From Dyadobacter jejuensis (lineage in GTDB: Bacteria > Bacteroidota > Bacteroidia > Cytophagales > Spirosomataceae): DNA of 64,000 bases. Position 1 is the first letter of the stretch, and every line of letters starts with the position of its first letter. Location of the stretch: contig NZ_QGDT01000007.1 in assembly GCF_003149085.1 (NCBI RefSeq), forward strand, positions 62,001-126,000, written 5' to 3'. The notes beneath the pieces were generated by a model, which ran no database searches, had not been told where the DNA came from, and saw only the letters and a list, made by a program, of their open reading frames with translations. Made by a program: the position numbers and the translations under genes. Of the stretch, positions 28,201-37,069 are shown in pieces.

Positions 28201-28416
28201 AGGTAATGGATTGTTACTTTCATCAAGCACTTGCCCGGTAATGGTTTCCTCCGCGAGTTCTTCTTTTAAAATAGCTTCTGGGTAACCCAGCGCAGTCGCA
28301 TTTACTGGGTCATTGGCCCAAGAGAATGGACTAATCATTAGATAGAAGAAAAGCAACTTAATCGTTTTAGCAAAACATCGATTCGTCACCTTTCGAGTTG
28401 GTCCCTTTATTGTCAT
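25234..28416 (-). CDS. SusC/RagA-type TonB-dependent outer membrane transporter (second pair)
   Basis: This 1,060-residue protein has a signal peptide ending near residue 36, a carboxypeptidase-regulatory-like domain (about 52-130: GQVLDESNNPLPGVNILVVG), the motif KEVVVVGYGTQEKEDVTGAV, a plug with IQIRGFGTVNNADPLVVIDG, and a large barrel ending in WTLGATISF. It starts a reverse-strand operon, divergent from the GH10 gene. With its SusD, the lipocalin-like and the ASPIC lipoprotein it forms a glycan-uptake operon. The closeness of a xylanase makes xylan-derived oligosaccharides a reasonable guess, not a demonstrated substrate. No STN domain is present. Confidence 0.95.
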   Translation of the reverse strand: MTIKGPTRKVTNRCFAKTIKLLFFYLMISPFSWANDPVNATALGYPEAILKEELAEETITGQVLDESNNPLPGVNILVVGTQRGTSTDASGKFSISVPESATTLRFSFIGYQSQDVPLSGLSTISISMKPDISALKEVVVVGYGTQEKEDVTGAVSSVKGSDFENLPTGGAQQALQGRAAGVNVVRNGGAPGDAGSIQIRGFGTVNNADPLVVIDGVPSGSMNDINPNDIASMEILKDASASAIYGTRAANGVILITTKRGGFDSPVKLTVNGYVGVTNRMKILDVLDAPTYASIKREAYSNDGLPIPSIWEDTQYQTQKTNWQDELLQQGTTQNYDASIRGGGKYSSFAISGGLYNEKGIIGKSNYKRYNLRINTDHKIGKRIKIGQNFQFTNSHNNAPNTTSSQTGLLWSAIRFHPGLPVKNDDGTYSSNKGIGAFGDINNPIYTVDVQDLDNVRNRFLGNFTGEVELAKGLKLKGNIATDATFANSRSFDVKVTDQFRSTSYNELNVSNSKTWSFLQEYFLNYDTNFDQHSLNLVGGYTSQTFNYEFAKQRGRDFASEEPSLRYMNYAGTIASLGNDNGGKSYDALQSFFGRVNYSFMDRYLVTATFRSDGSSKFAEGNRFGYFPAFSVGWRLSEENFVKNALPFVSNLKITGGWGRLGNQNVSSLQYLALINSSYRYAFGDGNPQNEISGAAQSKLPNTKIGWETAEMTNIGLEAGLWKNAVYFTLNYFIKDTKDMLLSPPSLGTIGTADIPDQNIGQLRNQGFEMEASYRKSIGDFSFNIGANAAFIKNRIVKLATPGAFLASQLYGRGQQEIVRSYEGNPYGTFYGYQTDGIYQNQTEIDSDPNLANDSRRTDGQIVAGDVRFVDLNGDGAITDQDRTILGSPQAKINYGVNAGMTYKGFDFNLFFVGVGGVSIYNADRMQGLDASYPFNLYAEAENRWHGEGTSNSVPRVSTLNANRNFRPSDLFVEKGDFLRLKNLTLGYTIPNSVLEKVKIAQARFYITGQNLITFTKYSGMNPELGYIGSTGGGSYRQLNVDYAQYPQARTWTLGATISF

Positions 28417-28755
28417 GTTAAATTGTGGTTATTGTTCCAAAGTACTACTGCATATGCTCCAAAAAGGACTAGCCAATTTTGTATTATTTATTTTCTGCCC
28501 CCAATTAACTAAAATTTTAACTTGACCTAAAAAACAAGAAGTTATATAAATCGAGAAAGAGGAAAGCTATCGTTATACTTGAAAAATCGAAAAAAATTGA
28601 TATTATTAAATCATTAAAAACTTGCGCACTCCCCTATTGGTCGGAGGCTGCAGGTAGGCTTCTGTGGGGCCATAGCCACTTTGAAAATAAAAAATTATAA
28701 GAATACTGTAACTTTAAATATTTAAAATACCATCGTCTATAAACGTACCATTATA
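28417..28755. other. Intergenic region between divergent susC and GH10 genes
   Basis: This 339-base AT-rich gap should hold the promoters for both directions. I found only partial matches: on the reverse strand a TAC-TTTG with a spacer one base short. No exact consensus, operator or gene was seen. Confidence 0.5.
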
Positions 28756-29871
28756 ATGCTCAAATTTTTTCTAAAAAATAGGCTTTTCTGGTTACCCATC
28801 TTAGTATGGCTTACCCTATTTCGGGTACATGGTCAAGGCCAACAGACTTCATTAAAAAGCGCGTTTGAGCCCGATTTTCTGATAGGAACGGCCTTGGGGA
28901 CCGAGCATATTTTTGAAAGAAATGAGAAAGCGAATACGGTTATCAAGAGGGAGTTCAATGCCATTAGCCCAGAAAATGTCCTGAAATCGGGACCTATTCA
29001 TCCGGAAATGGGGCGGTATAATTTTGAAGCAGCTGATCGATACGTAGCTTATGGTCAGAAAAACCAGCTGTATACCGTAGGGCACACCCTAGTATGGCAC
29101 TCTCAATTGCCACGGTTTGTTCAGCGGATGAACCATGCCGATTCCTTACGAAAGTTTATGAAGGAGCATATCCAAACGGTAGCCGGGCGCTATGCTGGTA
29201 AAATAGACAGCTGGGACGTGCTCAATGAGGCACTCCATGAAGATGGTACGCTACGTAACAGTATTTTTCTGAAGCTGCTAGGCGAGGACTATATTCAACA
29301 GGCCTTTCAGTGGGCCGCCGAAGCCGATCCTCATGCAGCACTCTATTATAATGATTATGGCATAGAACGACCTGAAAAACGCCAAGGAGCAATAGCACTC
29401 ATAAAAAAACTGAAAGACAATGGGGTGAAAATTGATGGTGTGGGCATACAGGGACACTGGGGACTCCACCAACAAAACCTGAAGGACATTGAAGAGTCTA
29501 TCCTGGAATTTTCGAAATTGGGCGTGAAGGTAGCCTTTACAGAACTGGACATTTCGGTGCTCCCCTCACCTCAAAAACTAAATGGAGCCGATGTGAATCA
29601 AAATTTCAGTGAAGATCCCCATTTGAACCCCTATCAGAAATCCTTACCCGATTCGGTGCAGCAAGCTTTATCCCTACGTTATGAAGGACTTTTCCGCTTA
29701 TTCCTGAAGCATAAGGATAAGATCAGCCGGGTTACCTTTTGGGGTGTCAACGACGGCCAATCCTGGCTCAATGAATGGCCTATCAAAAACCGTACGAATT
29801 ACCCCCTCCTCTTCGACCGGGATTACAATCCCAAGCCCGCTTACTACTCGGTTTTGAAGATCAAAGAATAA
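28756..29871 (+). CDS. GH10 endo-1,4-beta-xylanase
   Basis: This 371-residue enzyme has a signal peptide (about 1-26) and a single GH10 TIM barrel. GH10 landmarks are FNAISPENVLK, GHTLVWHSQLP, and the acid/base glutamate E158 in WDVLNEA. YYNDYGIE, QGHWGL and the nucleophile glutamate E263 in FTELDIS follow, then the late WG..D..SW. Family members cleave internal beta-1,4-xylosidic bonds by a retaining mechanism, in the periplasm or outside the cell. No carbohydrate-binding module or sorting domain is present, which suggests a periplasmic enzyme acting on imported xylo-oligosaccharides. It is divergent from the second SusCD operon and closed by the terminator at 29901-29942. Confidence 0.96.
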   Translation: MLKFFLKNRLFWLPILVWLTLFRVHGQGQQTSLKSAFEPDFLIGTALGTEHIFERNEKANTVIKREFNAISPENVLKSGPIHPEMGRYNFEAADRYVAYGQKNQLYTVGHTLVWHSQLPRFVQRMNHADSLRKFMKEHIQTVAGRYAGKIDSWDVLNEALHEDGTLRNSIFLKLLGEDYIQQAFQWAAEADPHAALYYNDYGIERPEKRQGAIALIKKLKDNGVKIDGVGIQGHWGLHQQNLKDIEESILEFSKLGVKVAFTELDISVLPSPQKLNGADVNQNFSEDPHLNPYQKSLPDSVQQALSLRYEGLFRLFLKHKDKISRVTFWGVNDGQSWLNEWPIKNRTNYPLLFDRDYNPKPAYYSVLKIKE

Positions 29872-29900
29872 GATATTAAAGTATTTAGGACCAAGAAGTA

Positions 29901-29942
29901 AAAAGAAACGGATCAACAAAGAGCTTGTTATCCGTTTCTTTT
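29901..29942. terminator. Bidirectional hairpin terminator between GH10 and the convergent lipoprotein gene
   Basis: AAAAGAAACGGAT at 29901-29913 is the exact reverse complement of 29930-29942. An inner AACAA/TTGTT pairing extends the stem, and A- and T-runs flank it on both strands. It serves the forward GH10 gene and the reverse gene ending at 29964. Confidence 0.88.
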
Positions 29943-29963
29943 AATTCATCTATAAGGGCAGGT

Positions 29964-30917
29964 TCATTCGGCAGTGTATCGCAGTAAAACCAGGTTATCC
30001 AAAATGAGATTGGACGACCATATAAACTGAGCGCCTGCAAACTGATCTGCAAAACGAGTAAAAGCAACTTTTGGAGACACGGTAGCTTCGGAAAATACGT
30101 GAGCGGCCGGCCAGGTTGTATCGTCGAAGCTAGTGCCATACCAGGTGGAGGGGACCTCCCAATGCAAGGCATAGGCCTCGGCTGCGGTGGGCGGGCTATC
30201 AACACAGTCAGAGGAAAGTCGTTCATTCCCCGATTCTACCACACAGCCCGCATCCGCTAAGGGCGCTATATAAAAGGTTTGGGCCTTCCAATTGGGCCCC
30301 GTCACGGTGCCGTCACTAAAACTGGCAATAAAGCCCCCATCGCCCGGATAAATTGCATTGCCCAAGTTTGCCTCCGTACCAATCCCCAAGTTTTCTTCCC
30401 AATCCACCACTTTAAGTGCGTACTGAATGGGACGTTTCGCCTTAAACTTTACAAAACTGGAATTGAATGGGGTAAAAGGTACGGCATCGACCCCTACTAA
30501 TGTACCGTTTACATACAGTTCATAATAATTGTCCCCATATATATAGCCGGTTATGATCTCCCCATCTTCATCAATTACTTTTAAGGGGACCGAAGCCGTA
30601 TCTACCTGGGCCAGTGACGACGGCGTATTTCCATTACATTCATTATACAAATCAGCAAGCACAGCTGCCGACCCGAAATTGGTTTCAGCGGGCACCGTCC
30701 AGGTTTTGCCATCGGCCGAATGGATGGTACCTACGGAGGTTGCCCTTCCTCCAGCACAGCTATAGAGGGTTTTAATGGTCGTGGTCCCTATCCCCTTTGT
30801 CACCGACCCGGTGCCAGTATAAGCCAGAAGCTCCATCTCATCGTCCGCTGTGTTATTTTTACAATAGAATAAGGATAAGGTAGAAATAAGGATGATTGAA
30901 ACGAGTATGCGCTGCAT
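29964..30917 (-). CDS. Hypothetical lipoprotein with galactose-binding-like region
   Basis: The ATG at 30917 gives 317 residues starting MQRILVS with a lipoprotein signal (lipobox LFYC, Cys19). An upstream start at 30989 would place 24 extra residues before the signal and is unlikely. The mature protein contains several cysteines that may pair. One segment resembles a carbohydrate-binding jelly roll (YYELYVNGTLVGVD, then FKAKRPIQYALKVVDWEENLG). Near the C-terminus is WYGTSFDDTTWPAAHVFSEATV, reminiscent of the FDD..W..A pattern in galactose-binding-like domains. I do not recognise a named family. It sits between GH10 and GH97 genes, which hints at carbohydrate binding. Confidence 0.6.
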   Translation of the reverse strand: MQRILVSIILISTLSLFYCKNNTADDEMELLAYTGTGSVTKGIGTTTIKTLYSCAGGRATSVGTIHSADGKTWTVPAETNFGSAAVLADLYNECNGNTPSSLAQVDTASVPLKVIDEDGEIITGYIYGDNYYELYVNGTLVGVDAVPFTPFNSSFVKFKAKRPIQYALKVVDWEENLGIGTEANLGNAIYPGDGGFIASFSDGTVTGPNWKAQTFYIAPLADAGCVVESGNERLSSDCVDSPPTAAEAYALHWEVPSTWYGTSFDDTTWPAAHVFSEATVSPKVAFTRFADQFAGAQFIWSSNLILDNLVLLRYTAE

Positions 30918-30989
30918 AATAGTAATTTTTATTGTGTTGTAATACGAGTATCCCTGTTCATGTAGGAGAAAGGGAAGGATCAGGCCCAC

Positions 30990-31315
30990 CCACTTTCTTC
31001 TTTAACAGGAAGTAGTATGGTGAAGGGGGTTTACTCAAAAACATACCATCCACCGCGTTACTTCTCTGTACGTCCAGGCAACTCTTCTTGTGGCATTATA
31101 CCCTGCATTTTAACCAAAACTTCAATGATAAAGGGGGCTCCTATGGACTCACAGCCCTTGAGTCAGAAAGAATCTTTCACCACAGTTTTTTACTATTGAA
31201 GCATTTATTTCAATCAGTGAATTGCAAAAAAAAACAAAACGATGGGTAGACCAACCCTCTCCCTTTCTTAAGCTATTTCAGCAAACTAGTAAAGCAGCTC
31301 CTATCCCTATAAAAT
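30990..31315. other. Intergenic region upstream of the GH97 gene
   Basis: Apart from promoters that should lie here for both flanking genes, I see nothing definite. A 60-codon forward frame at 31017-31199 has no motif and is probably chance. No exact TAnnTTTG with a paired TTG was found. Confidence 0.45.
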
Positions 31316-33232
31316 ATGAATAAATACGCCATCAAATTTAAAACCACCCACCCGGGGACCTTGATTAGGATGATAATCCTATTTATTGGCTGCATGCATA
31401 ATCTGTATGCGTACGAAGTGCGCTCACCCAATGGAAACACATCGGTTCACATAGAGAATAAGGAGGGAATATTCTACTATTCGGTGCATTGGAAAGACAG
31501 TCTGGTGATAAGCCCGTCTGAGCTATCCATCCTCCCCAACACCAGGACCAAGGTCACCGAGGTCCGGCGCAATTCTGTAAAAGCCACCTGGAAACCGGTA
31601 TGGGGGCAATTCAGCCAAATTACCGACCATCACCAGGAACTGATCCTCGACCTACAACTTGGAGGCGCTACCGCACAACTGATTGCCAGGGTATACGACC
31701 ATGGGGTAGGATTTAGATTTATACTAGAGAACTACGAACCAGGGACTAAAGGAAATTTTTATTGCGAATATAACCTGGCAGAAACCGATGCCTTGTATTG
31801 TCCCAATGGAGAGAAGCCCCCTTTAGGTCCTCTGTCGCTGGCCGATTTAGCAACTACCCAAATCCCCCCCAAGCTAAGGATGCCTATCCTAATTGAAACC
31901 AAACGCCCCTACCTTTCCATACTGGAGTCCGACTTGGCTTCGGCTCCTGGCTTCGAAGTAATACAGTTGACCTATAGCGCCAGTAAAAGCTCTTTGGTTG
32001 CCTCCAATAAAATTGAACTCATCGATAAAAAGACCATTACTCCTTGGAGGGTGATCTTGATCAACGAAAAAATGGGAGATCTGGTCACCAACACCGTTCC
32101 GCTGAACCTGGCCTCTCCGCTGCAGCTAAAAGACCCATCCTGGATCAAACCCGGTAAGACCCTCTGGGACTGGAGGGTACATGGCTTTAGCACCGAGGGA
32201 GGGTTCACCTATGGCATAGACACGGAAAGTTACTTCCGTTTTATTGACTTCGCTGCCAAAAAGGGGATTGAGTATTTTTTGATCGACGACTCTTGGTACA
32301 AAAAGGCCAGTAAAGGACATTTCGAGTATTCGGATCAGCTAGACCTTCCTAAGGTCATTGAATACGCAGCAAAAAAAGGAGTTGAACTATTGCTCTATTA
32401 TGACCGCAGACATGGAGAGTATGGAGATGAGCAACTTTATTCCTATTACCAATCCTTGGGCATGAAAGGCATTAAATACGGTTTTATGGGCGAAAACGTC
32501 CCCTTTACCAGGGAAGCGATAAAGGCGAGCGCAGAAAATCAACTGATGATCGACTTTCATGATAGCCCCGTCCCCATGACCGGCGTAGAAAGAACTTACC
32601 CCAATGCCATTACCCGAGAGTATTGCCATGCCCAGCAAGATTCCCGAAAGGCCTTCACGCCCGAAACCTTCCTAAGAATGGCCATGATTAACGCCATTCA
32701 GGGCCCATTGGATATGAATAATGGCAATTTTGATTTGACGGGAATCAATAAAGGACTCAGGCAAAAGGGTCCAAAAGAACTCAACTCCTACATTTCGACG
32801 GTGGTAGCAGAGGCGGCTCGAACCCTTATCATTCATAGTGGATTGGTATGTATTCCCGATGCCCCCGAGGCGTATGAACAAAAAGCCGATCTTTTTGAGT
32901 TTATTCAAAACCAACCCGTAGGAAAATGGGACGAAAGCCGGGTCCTTCATGCTAAAATGGACACGTATATCACCACCGCCCGTCGACAAGGGGAGAGCTG
33001 GTTTGTCGGGTCCGTTCATAATCAACAAGGGGGGACGCTAGAGATTAATCTCGACTTTCTACAACCGAACCAGGAATATCAGGTAACGTATTATGAAGAC
33101 AGCCCCAAGACGCATGGCAAAACCAACCCGGAAGCCTACCAAGTACGCACGGGCAAAGTAAAAAATGGTGCGGTCGTCAAGGCAAAAATGGCCCCTGGGG
33201 GTGGGCATTGTATGTGGATAAGACCTATTTGA
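31316..33232 (+). CDS. GH97-family alpha-glycosidase
   Basis: This 638-residue enzyme has a signal peptide ending near residue 32 and the GH97 order: an N-terminal beta-supersandwich (about 34-275), a TIM barrel (about 285-545) and a C-terminal beta domain. Landmarks are EVRSPNGNTSV, YDHGVGFRF, DWRVHGF, EYFLIDDSWY, FHDSP (414-418), RTYPNAITREY (426-436) and MAPGGGHCMWIRP at the end. GH97 includes inverting SusB-type alpha-glucosidases and retaining alpha-galactosidases. The strand that holds the retaining-type aspartate (KVDF in those enzymes) here reads KYGF (387-390), nearer the inverting type. The residue often glutamate after the FH/AH motif is aspartate (D416). Specificity is therefore uncertain. 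Periplasmic. Confidence 0.88.
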   Translation: MNKYAIKFKTTHPGTLIRMIILFIGCMHNLYAYEVRSPNGNTSVHIENKEGIFYYSVHWKDSLVISPSELSILPNTRTKVTEVRRNSVKATWKPVWGQFSQITDHHQELILDLQLGGATAQLIARVYDHGVGFRFILENYEPGTKGNFYCEYNLAETDALYCPNGEKPPLGPLSLADLATTQIPPKLRMPILIETKRPYLSILESDLASAPGFEVIQLTYSASKSSLVASNKIELIDKKTITPWRVILINEKMGDLVTNTVPLNLASPLQLKDPSWIKPGKTLWDWRVHGFSTEGGFTYGIDTESYFRFIDFAAKKGIEYFLIDDSWYKKASKGHFEYSDQLDLPKVIEYAAKKGVELLLYYDRRHGEYGDEQLYSYYQSLGMKGIKYGFMGENVPFTREAIKASAENQLMIDFHDSPVPMTGVERTYPNAITREYCHAQQDSRKAFTPETFLRMAMINAIQGPLDMNNGNFDLTGINKGLRQKGPKELNSYISTVVAEAARTLIIHSGLVCIPDAPEAYEQKADLFEFIQNQPVGKWDESRVLHAKMDTYITTARRQGESWFVGSVHNQQGGTLEINLDFLQPNQEYQVTYYEDSPKTHGKTNPEAYQVRTGKVKNGAVVKAKMAPGGGHCMWIRPI

Positions 33233-33309
33233 TCGAGGAACCCAAATATGGATCTACATTCTTCTCTAGCATGACAAGTACCTAGCAGGGCTTTTACGAT
33301 TAGCCATCT

Positions 33310-33346
33310 ATTTGGTGGGCTCCAGCATACCGGGAGCCCACCAAAT
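33310..33346. terminator. Perfect GC-rich hairpin between convergent GH97 and GH92 genes
   Basis: ATTTGGTGGGCTCC at 33310-33323 is the exact reverse complement of 33333-33346 around a 9-base loop. It lies between the two convergent stop codons and probably terminates in both directions, although no strong T-run follows. Confidence 0.65.
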
Positions 33347-33429
33347 GGGACCTATATTTTAAGCGCTATTATGGTAGACCCGGCCTAGGACATGAGCTGT
33401 ACTTAAAGCAAAGCCCTCCAGATTACCTC

Positions 33430-35508
33430 CTACTCTTGCCCTCCTAACCACCTATTTTCGGAACCATAGGTACTGGGCTTAGCAGAAGCTTCTATCACGA
33501 GCTTTCCACCCGATACCAATTCCTGGTGCGTCAACCAAAGACGATTCAAGTCTTTACCGTTTAGTACCACCTTGCTGATGTACCGATTTTGATCTGAGAA
33601 GTTCTTAACGGTAATTTCCAATTGGCGTGCGGACTTACCCATGGTAATCTTTTCGAATAAAGGAACATTCAGATAATATACGGGTTGGCCCACCAGAGGC
33701 TGCTGGATTCCCAGGGCCGTCATCACAAACCATCCTGACATCGCCCCGGCGTCATCGTCCATGGTACGGATGTACGCTTTGGGTTCATTCTTATAAATCC
33801 GATCGATATGTGCCTCTACGCCCCTACTATTATTGTTAAAATAATACTGAACCACCGTATCTACTGCTAGCTTATGCACCAGATGCTGGTATTTCCAAGG
33901 CGTTTGGCTGGCATAATAAAGGGTGGGCGACTGCAGGTCGGGCTCGTTGGCCCGATTGAAATAGTACCCATCAAAAAATTCATCTAACTGTTCGGTAAAG
34001 GCTTTTTCTCCGCCGCTAAGCTCCACAAGGCCCGCTACATCGAAGGGTACCGCCCATCGATACTGACGGATGGTTCCTTGATACATCTTCCGAGCCGACA
34101 TACGGTCTACATCCGACCTACTCAGGTCTTTAAACTCATTTAACCAAAGTGGCTTGTAAGTCTGTGAGCGAGCCATGAAATGATTAGAAAGCTCCCTTTC
34201 GCCAAACTTAGAAAGCAGCCCAGCCATCGTCCACATATCGTAGGAAGCTTCGAGGTATTTGTCGGGGCTTGAAAAATCGAACCGTGCGGTGTCGGCCATT
34301 AACGAATCCCGGATACTCGGAAAGTCTATGTCTAAGCCCTTTTGAGCCGCATCCAGCAGTACCACCGAGGCATGTTCGGTCCGCACGGAATTGGCAGGTT
34401 CATGCGGACCGGCGAAGTCATATTTCCCATAGCGATAGAGGTTGGCTACAGAATGTGTGATATCTTGATAAAGCGCTGGATACAAAACGGAGAGCAATGG
34501 TAGTTGGGTTTTATAATTATCCCAGATAGCCCATCCATGATAACGCTGTCCATCGGCTGTATGGATGTTACCATCGGTTCCACGAAAACGGCCATCCTCT
34601 TCCGAAATTCGATAGGGAGATTGTAGGGTACGGTATAGCAAGGAATAAAATAAGGATTTGCGTTCCTGAGGCCCCTCCACCTGAATGGCACCAAGGTATT
34701 CATTCCATGCCGAGATACTTTTAGCTAAAAGGTCTGAATAGGAAATACCCGACCATTTTTGAAGCTTCTTGACGGCCGAGGCCCGGTCCAAGGCCGAAAA
34801 GGCCAACCTTACCTGCCCAGTACGAGCCGCCGCCGGCAGGTTGGCGATTAGCTTATGCTCGCCTTGCTGCTTCCACTTGGCCGAGGCTCCCAGGTCCATA
34901 GCGTAATACACCGTATAGACTCCCGCCTGACAGGTGGTTTTGGCCTGGATCCATCCAGAGAGTACGCTTCCTTCGATGGTATGTTCTTCAGCGACAAAAG
35001 CATTGAGAAAAACATGGGACAAATCGATGCTAAAACCTTTTGGCCCTGACGGAAAATGATACTCCGAAAGACTGTAATCCTGATAAACCGTAGCTTTCAT
35101 TCCTATTTTATTGGCAAATTCGATGCCATATTCACCAGGCTTTGCACTTTCCGACAGCTTCTGCAAGGATTCGCCAGTATCCTGCCCTCCCAAAAACGGC
35201 CTGAGCAAAAGCAACCCGCCACTTCCCTGGCAGCCTACGCCTTCAAACCGGTTATGCGTAAACCCATGGACCTCTTTGGCCAACTTTTCGTATCCAGTAT
35301 GCGTACTCGGGGTAGTTTTGGGCAATATACTCAGCTGACCAAAAGGAGAAGAGGCTGCAGGAGATACCTGCCCATGGTCCCCTGAGGATCCCATAAACAC
35401 ATTGACCTGCTCCCTTTGCGCATACAAAGCTTGCTGCCATACCTGACCTAGCCACAAGATCGTGGTCAGAAAAAAAAAAGTTAATCGTCTACTGTAGTGA
35501 AATAACAT
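33430..35508 (-). CDS. GH92-family alpha-mannosidase-like enzyme
   Basis: This 692-residue protein has a signal peptide (about 1-30). Its N-terminal beta-sandwich starts VNVFMGSSGDHGQVSPAASSPFG and continues with GYE....VHGFTHNRFEGVGC, followed by an (alpha/alpha)6 barrel. GH92 landmarks are WAIWDNYKTQLPLL, a GPHEPANSVRTEHAS segment, and YYFNRANEPDLQSPTLY. The catalytic-region motif is MDDDAGAMSGWFVMTALGI (from residue 583), where most GH92 enzymes read GNxDxGxMSAW. The family consists of calcium-dependent inverting exo-alpha-mannosidases acting on mannans or N-glycans. It is somewhat short for the family, and the N-terminal GSSGDHG differs from the usual GS..GH. It is likely periplasmic. Confidence 0.88.
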   Translation of the reverse strand: MLFHYSRRLTFFFLTTILWLGQVWQQALYAQREQVNVFMGSSGDHGQVSPAASSPFGQLSILPKTTPSTHTGYEKLAKEVHGFTHNRFEGVGCQGSGGLLLLRPFLGGQDTGESLQKLSESAKPGEYGIEFANKIGMKATVYQDYSLSEYHFPSGPKGFSIDLSHVFLNAFVAEEHTIEGSVLSGWIQAKTTCQAGVYTVYYAMDLGASAKWKQQGEHKLIANLPAAARTGQVRLAFSALDRASAVKKLQKWSGISYSDLLAKSISAWNEYLGAIQVEGPQERKSLFYSLLYRTLQSPYRISEEDGRFRGTDGNIHTADGQRYHGWAIWDNYKTQLPLLSVLYPALYQDITHSVANLYRYGKYDFAGPHEPANSVRTEHASVVLLDAAQKGLDIDFPSIRDSLMADTARFDFSSPDKYLEASYDMWTMAGLLSKFGERELSNHFMARSQTYKPLWLNEFKDLSRSDVDRMSARKMYQGTIRQYRWAVPFDVAGLVELSGGEKAFTEQLDEFFDGYYFNRANEPDLQSPTLYYASQTPWKYQHLVHKLAVDTVVQYYFNNNSRGVEAHIDRIYKNEPKAYIRTMDDDAGAMSGWFVMTALGIQQPLVGQPVYYLNVPLFEKITMGKSARQLEITVKNFSDQNRYISKVVLNGKDLNRLWLTHQELVSGGKLVIEASAKPSTYGSENRWLGGQE

Positions 35509-35767
35509 TCTAAATAGATTGAAAAATTAAACATTGTTAAGGCTGTTCTGGTAAAAGTATCAAAATTCCCCATCTTCTTTCTGCTGTAAGAATTATGATA
35601 ATCTTAAAATAACCTTCGACCCACGGTTTTCTACCTCTATACCACCGCTCCGATCTCTCCCAATGGCACTCATAAGCCTAGGTTCCCCAGTAGGACTTCT
35701 GAAGCGAACCTATACGAATATCCCTATGAATGACTAAAATGTCCTTAAAGATTGGTGGGCTAGGCTA

Positions 35768-36154
35768 TTAACCCTTTCGAGGCCTTAATATTGTCCGTAT
35801 CAGCACAGACATAACGGCGGTAAGAACAGAAAACACCCTTTCGAAGGTGGACTTTGCAAGGAGATTCCCGATGGTATTGAGTATAAAAAGAAGAAAGAAA
35901 ATCCATAGTACCACGTTTACAAACGTGCTGCTCCAAGTCCATGACAGATAGCGGCCTTTAACAGCCAAGGTAATTGGTAAAAATAGGTTGGCCAAAATCG
36001 AGATAGATTCGAAGACATACATCTCCTGATCCGTGGTGAGCCGCCCTCCCCAAGCAATATCATAAGGAACGTAATGAGTGATGATGGCAAAATGAAAAAC
36101 AAGCAGCAGGGTAAGTATTAGCATCAAGATCCTAATGGCCGTAGTCGTTGTCAT
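35768..36154 (-). CDS. Hypothetical four-helix membrane protein
   Basis: This 128-residue protein has four predicted membrane helices: about residues 7-28, 46-66, 74-94 and 100-117. The loop after the first helix reads THYVPYDIAWGGRLTTDQEMYVFE, with a pattern of aromatic and acidic residues that recurs in small uncharacterised membrane proteins of this phylum. The C-terminus is basic (RTILRPRKG), suggesting it faces the cytoplasm. It lies between GH92 and the LytTR regulator on the same strand, about 100 bases from the latter, but no functional link is evident. I do not recognise a named family. Confidence 0.6.
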   Translation of the reverse strand: MTTTTAIRILMLILTLLLVFHFAIITHYVPYDIAWGGRLTTDQEMYVFESISILANLFLPITLAVKGRYLSWTWSSTFVNVVLWIFFLLFILNTIGNLLAKSTFERVFSVLTAVMSVLIRTILRPRKG

Positions 36155-36260
36155 GAGCTGATGGAAGTTATTTTTAAAGGCTCAAAAATGCGCATTTAAA
36201 TAAAAACGTCAAAATACCCCCTAATATCAGGGCATGCTCTTGATGGCAAGCAACACATAA

Positions 36261-37031
36261 TTAACCAGCACCTGAAGCTTTGGTTCCCTTTGCCAATTGA
36301 ATTTTTTTGAGCAGATCCGAACGATTAAGCATGGAAATATACAATGGCTCCGTGCTACCCTCAAAAACGATTCCGTTGTCTTCTATTTGACTAATCTGGT
36401 TGAGATTGACAATTAGCGAACGGGACAATCGGAAGAAATTCCAATCCGTAAAGTATTGTGCCACATGCCTCATAACCAGATTCACCACAAGAGGTTCCTT
36501 GTTGTGACTTTCATAAATTTCGACCTTATGATGGCCCTTCACCGTTATAATATACGAAACGGACGATTTAAGGACCTTCCTGATGGAATTGTTCACGGTA
36601 AAAAACAAATACTCCGAAAATGCTTGGCCAGAAAAACGATCCTTGTTAAAATTTTGCCAGGTCAAATCTACCAAGTGGGGAAGATTCCTAGTTATAAACG
36701 GCTTGATCAAAAACGCAGCCGGTAAAAACAGCTCCTTAACCTTTCGATATACTTCAGCCTCTTCCATTCCCGTCAATATGATTATAGGTACTTCTTTGGA
36801 GGACAAAATTTCCCTCGCCACGTCGATCCCCGTTTTGCTCCCCCCCAAATCGATATCTAAAATGATCAGATCGATGGCGTTATTTTCAAAGGCTGTCAGG
36901 GCTTCACCATATCTGGAAGCGATGATAACGTACTCGTAACCCGCCTTTTGGAGCGAATCGGATAAGGCAACGGAATGGCTTACATTATCTTCAACGATTA
37001 AAATCCGGGGCATACTTATGAGATCGTTCAT
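36261..37031 (-). CDS. LytTR-type response regulator
   Basis: The ATG at 37031 gives 256 residues; the frame extends to a TTG at 37058, which would run closer to the kinase gene. A receiver domain (about residues 7-125) has the acidic pair E14/D15, phosphoacceptor D59 in IILDIDLGG, T87 in ILTG and K110 in LIKPF. A LytTR DNA-binding domain follows (about 142-249) with YIITVKGHHKVEIY and FFRLSRSLIVNL. Such regulators bind direct repeats upstream of target genes when phosphorylated. The cognate histidine kinase is encoded immediately upstream on the same strand. Target genes are not evident; nearby glycosidase genes are candidates by position only. Confidence 0.92.
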   Translation of the reverse strand: MNDLISMPRILIVEDNVSHSVALSDSLQKAGYEYVIIASRYGEALTAFENNAIDLIILDIDLGGSKTGIDVAREILSSKEVPIIILTGMEEAEVYRKVKELFLPAAFLIKPFITRNLPHLVDLTWQNFNKDRFSGQAFSEYLFFTVNNSIRKVLKSSVSYIITVKGHHKVEIYESHNKEPLVVNLVMRHVAQYFTDWNFFRLSRSLIVNLNQISQIEDNGIVFEGSTEPLYISMLNRSDLLKKIQLAKGTKASGAG

Positions 37032-37069
37032 AATAGGAAGCTGATTGATAAGGCCCAAAAATTAAGTAA

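Noticed and set aside
31017..31199. Forward frame of 60 codons before the GH97 gene
   Set aside because: No motif, signal peptide or upstream signal; probably chance.
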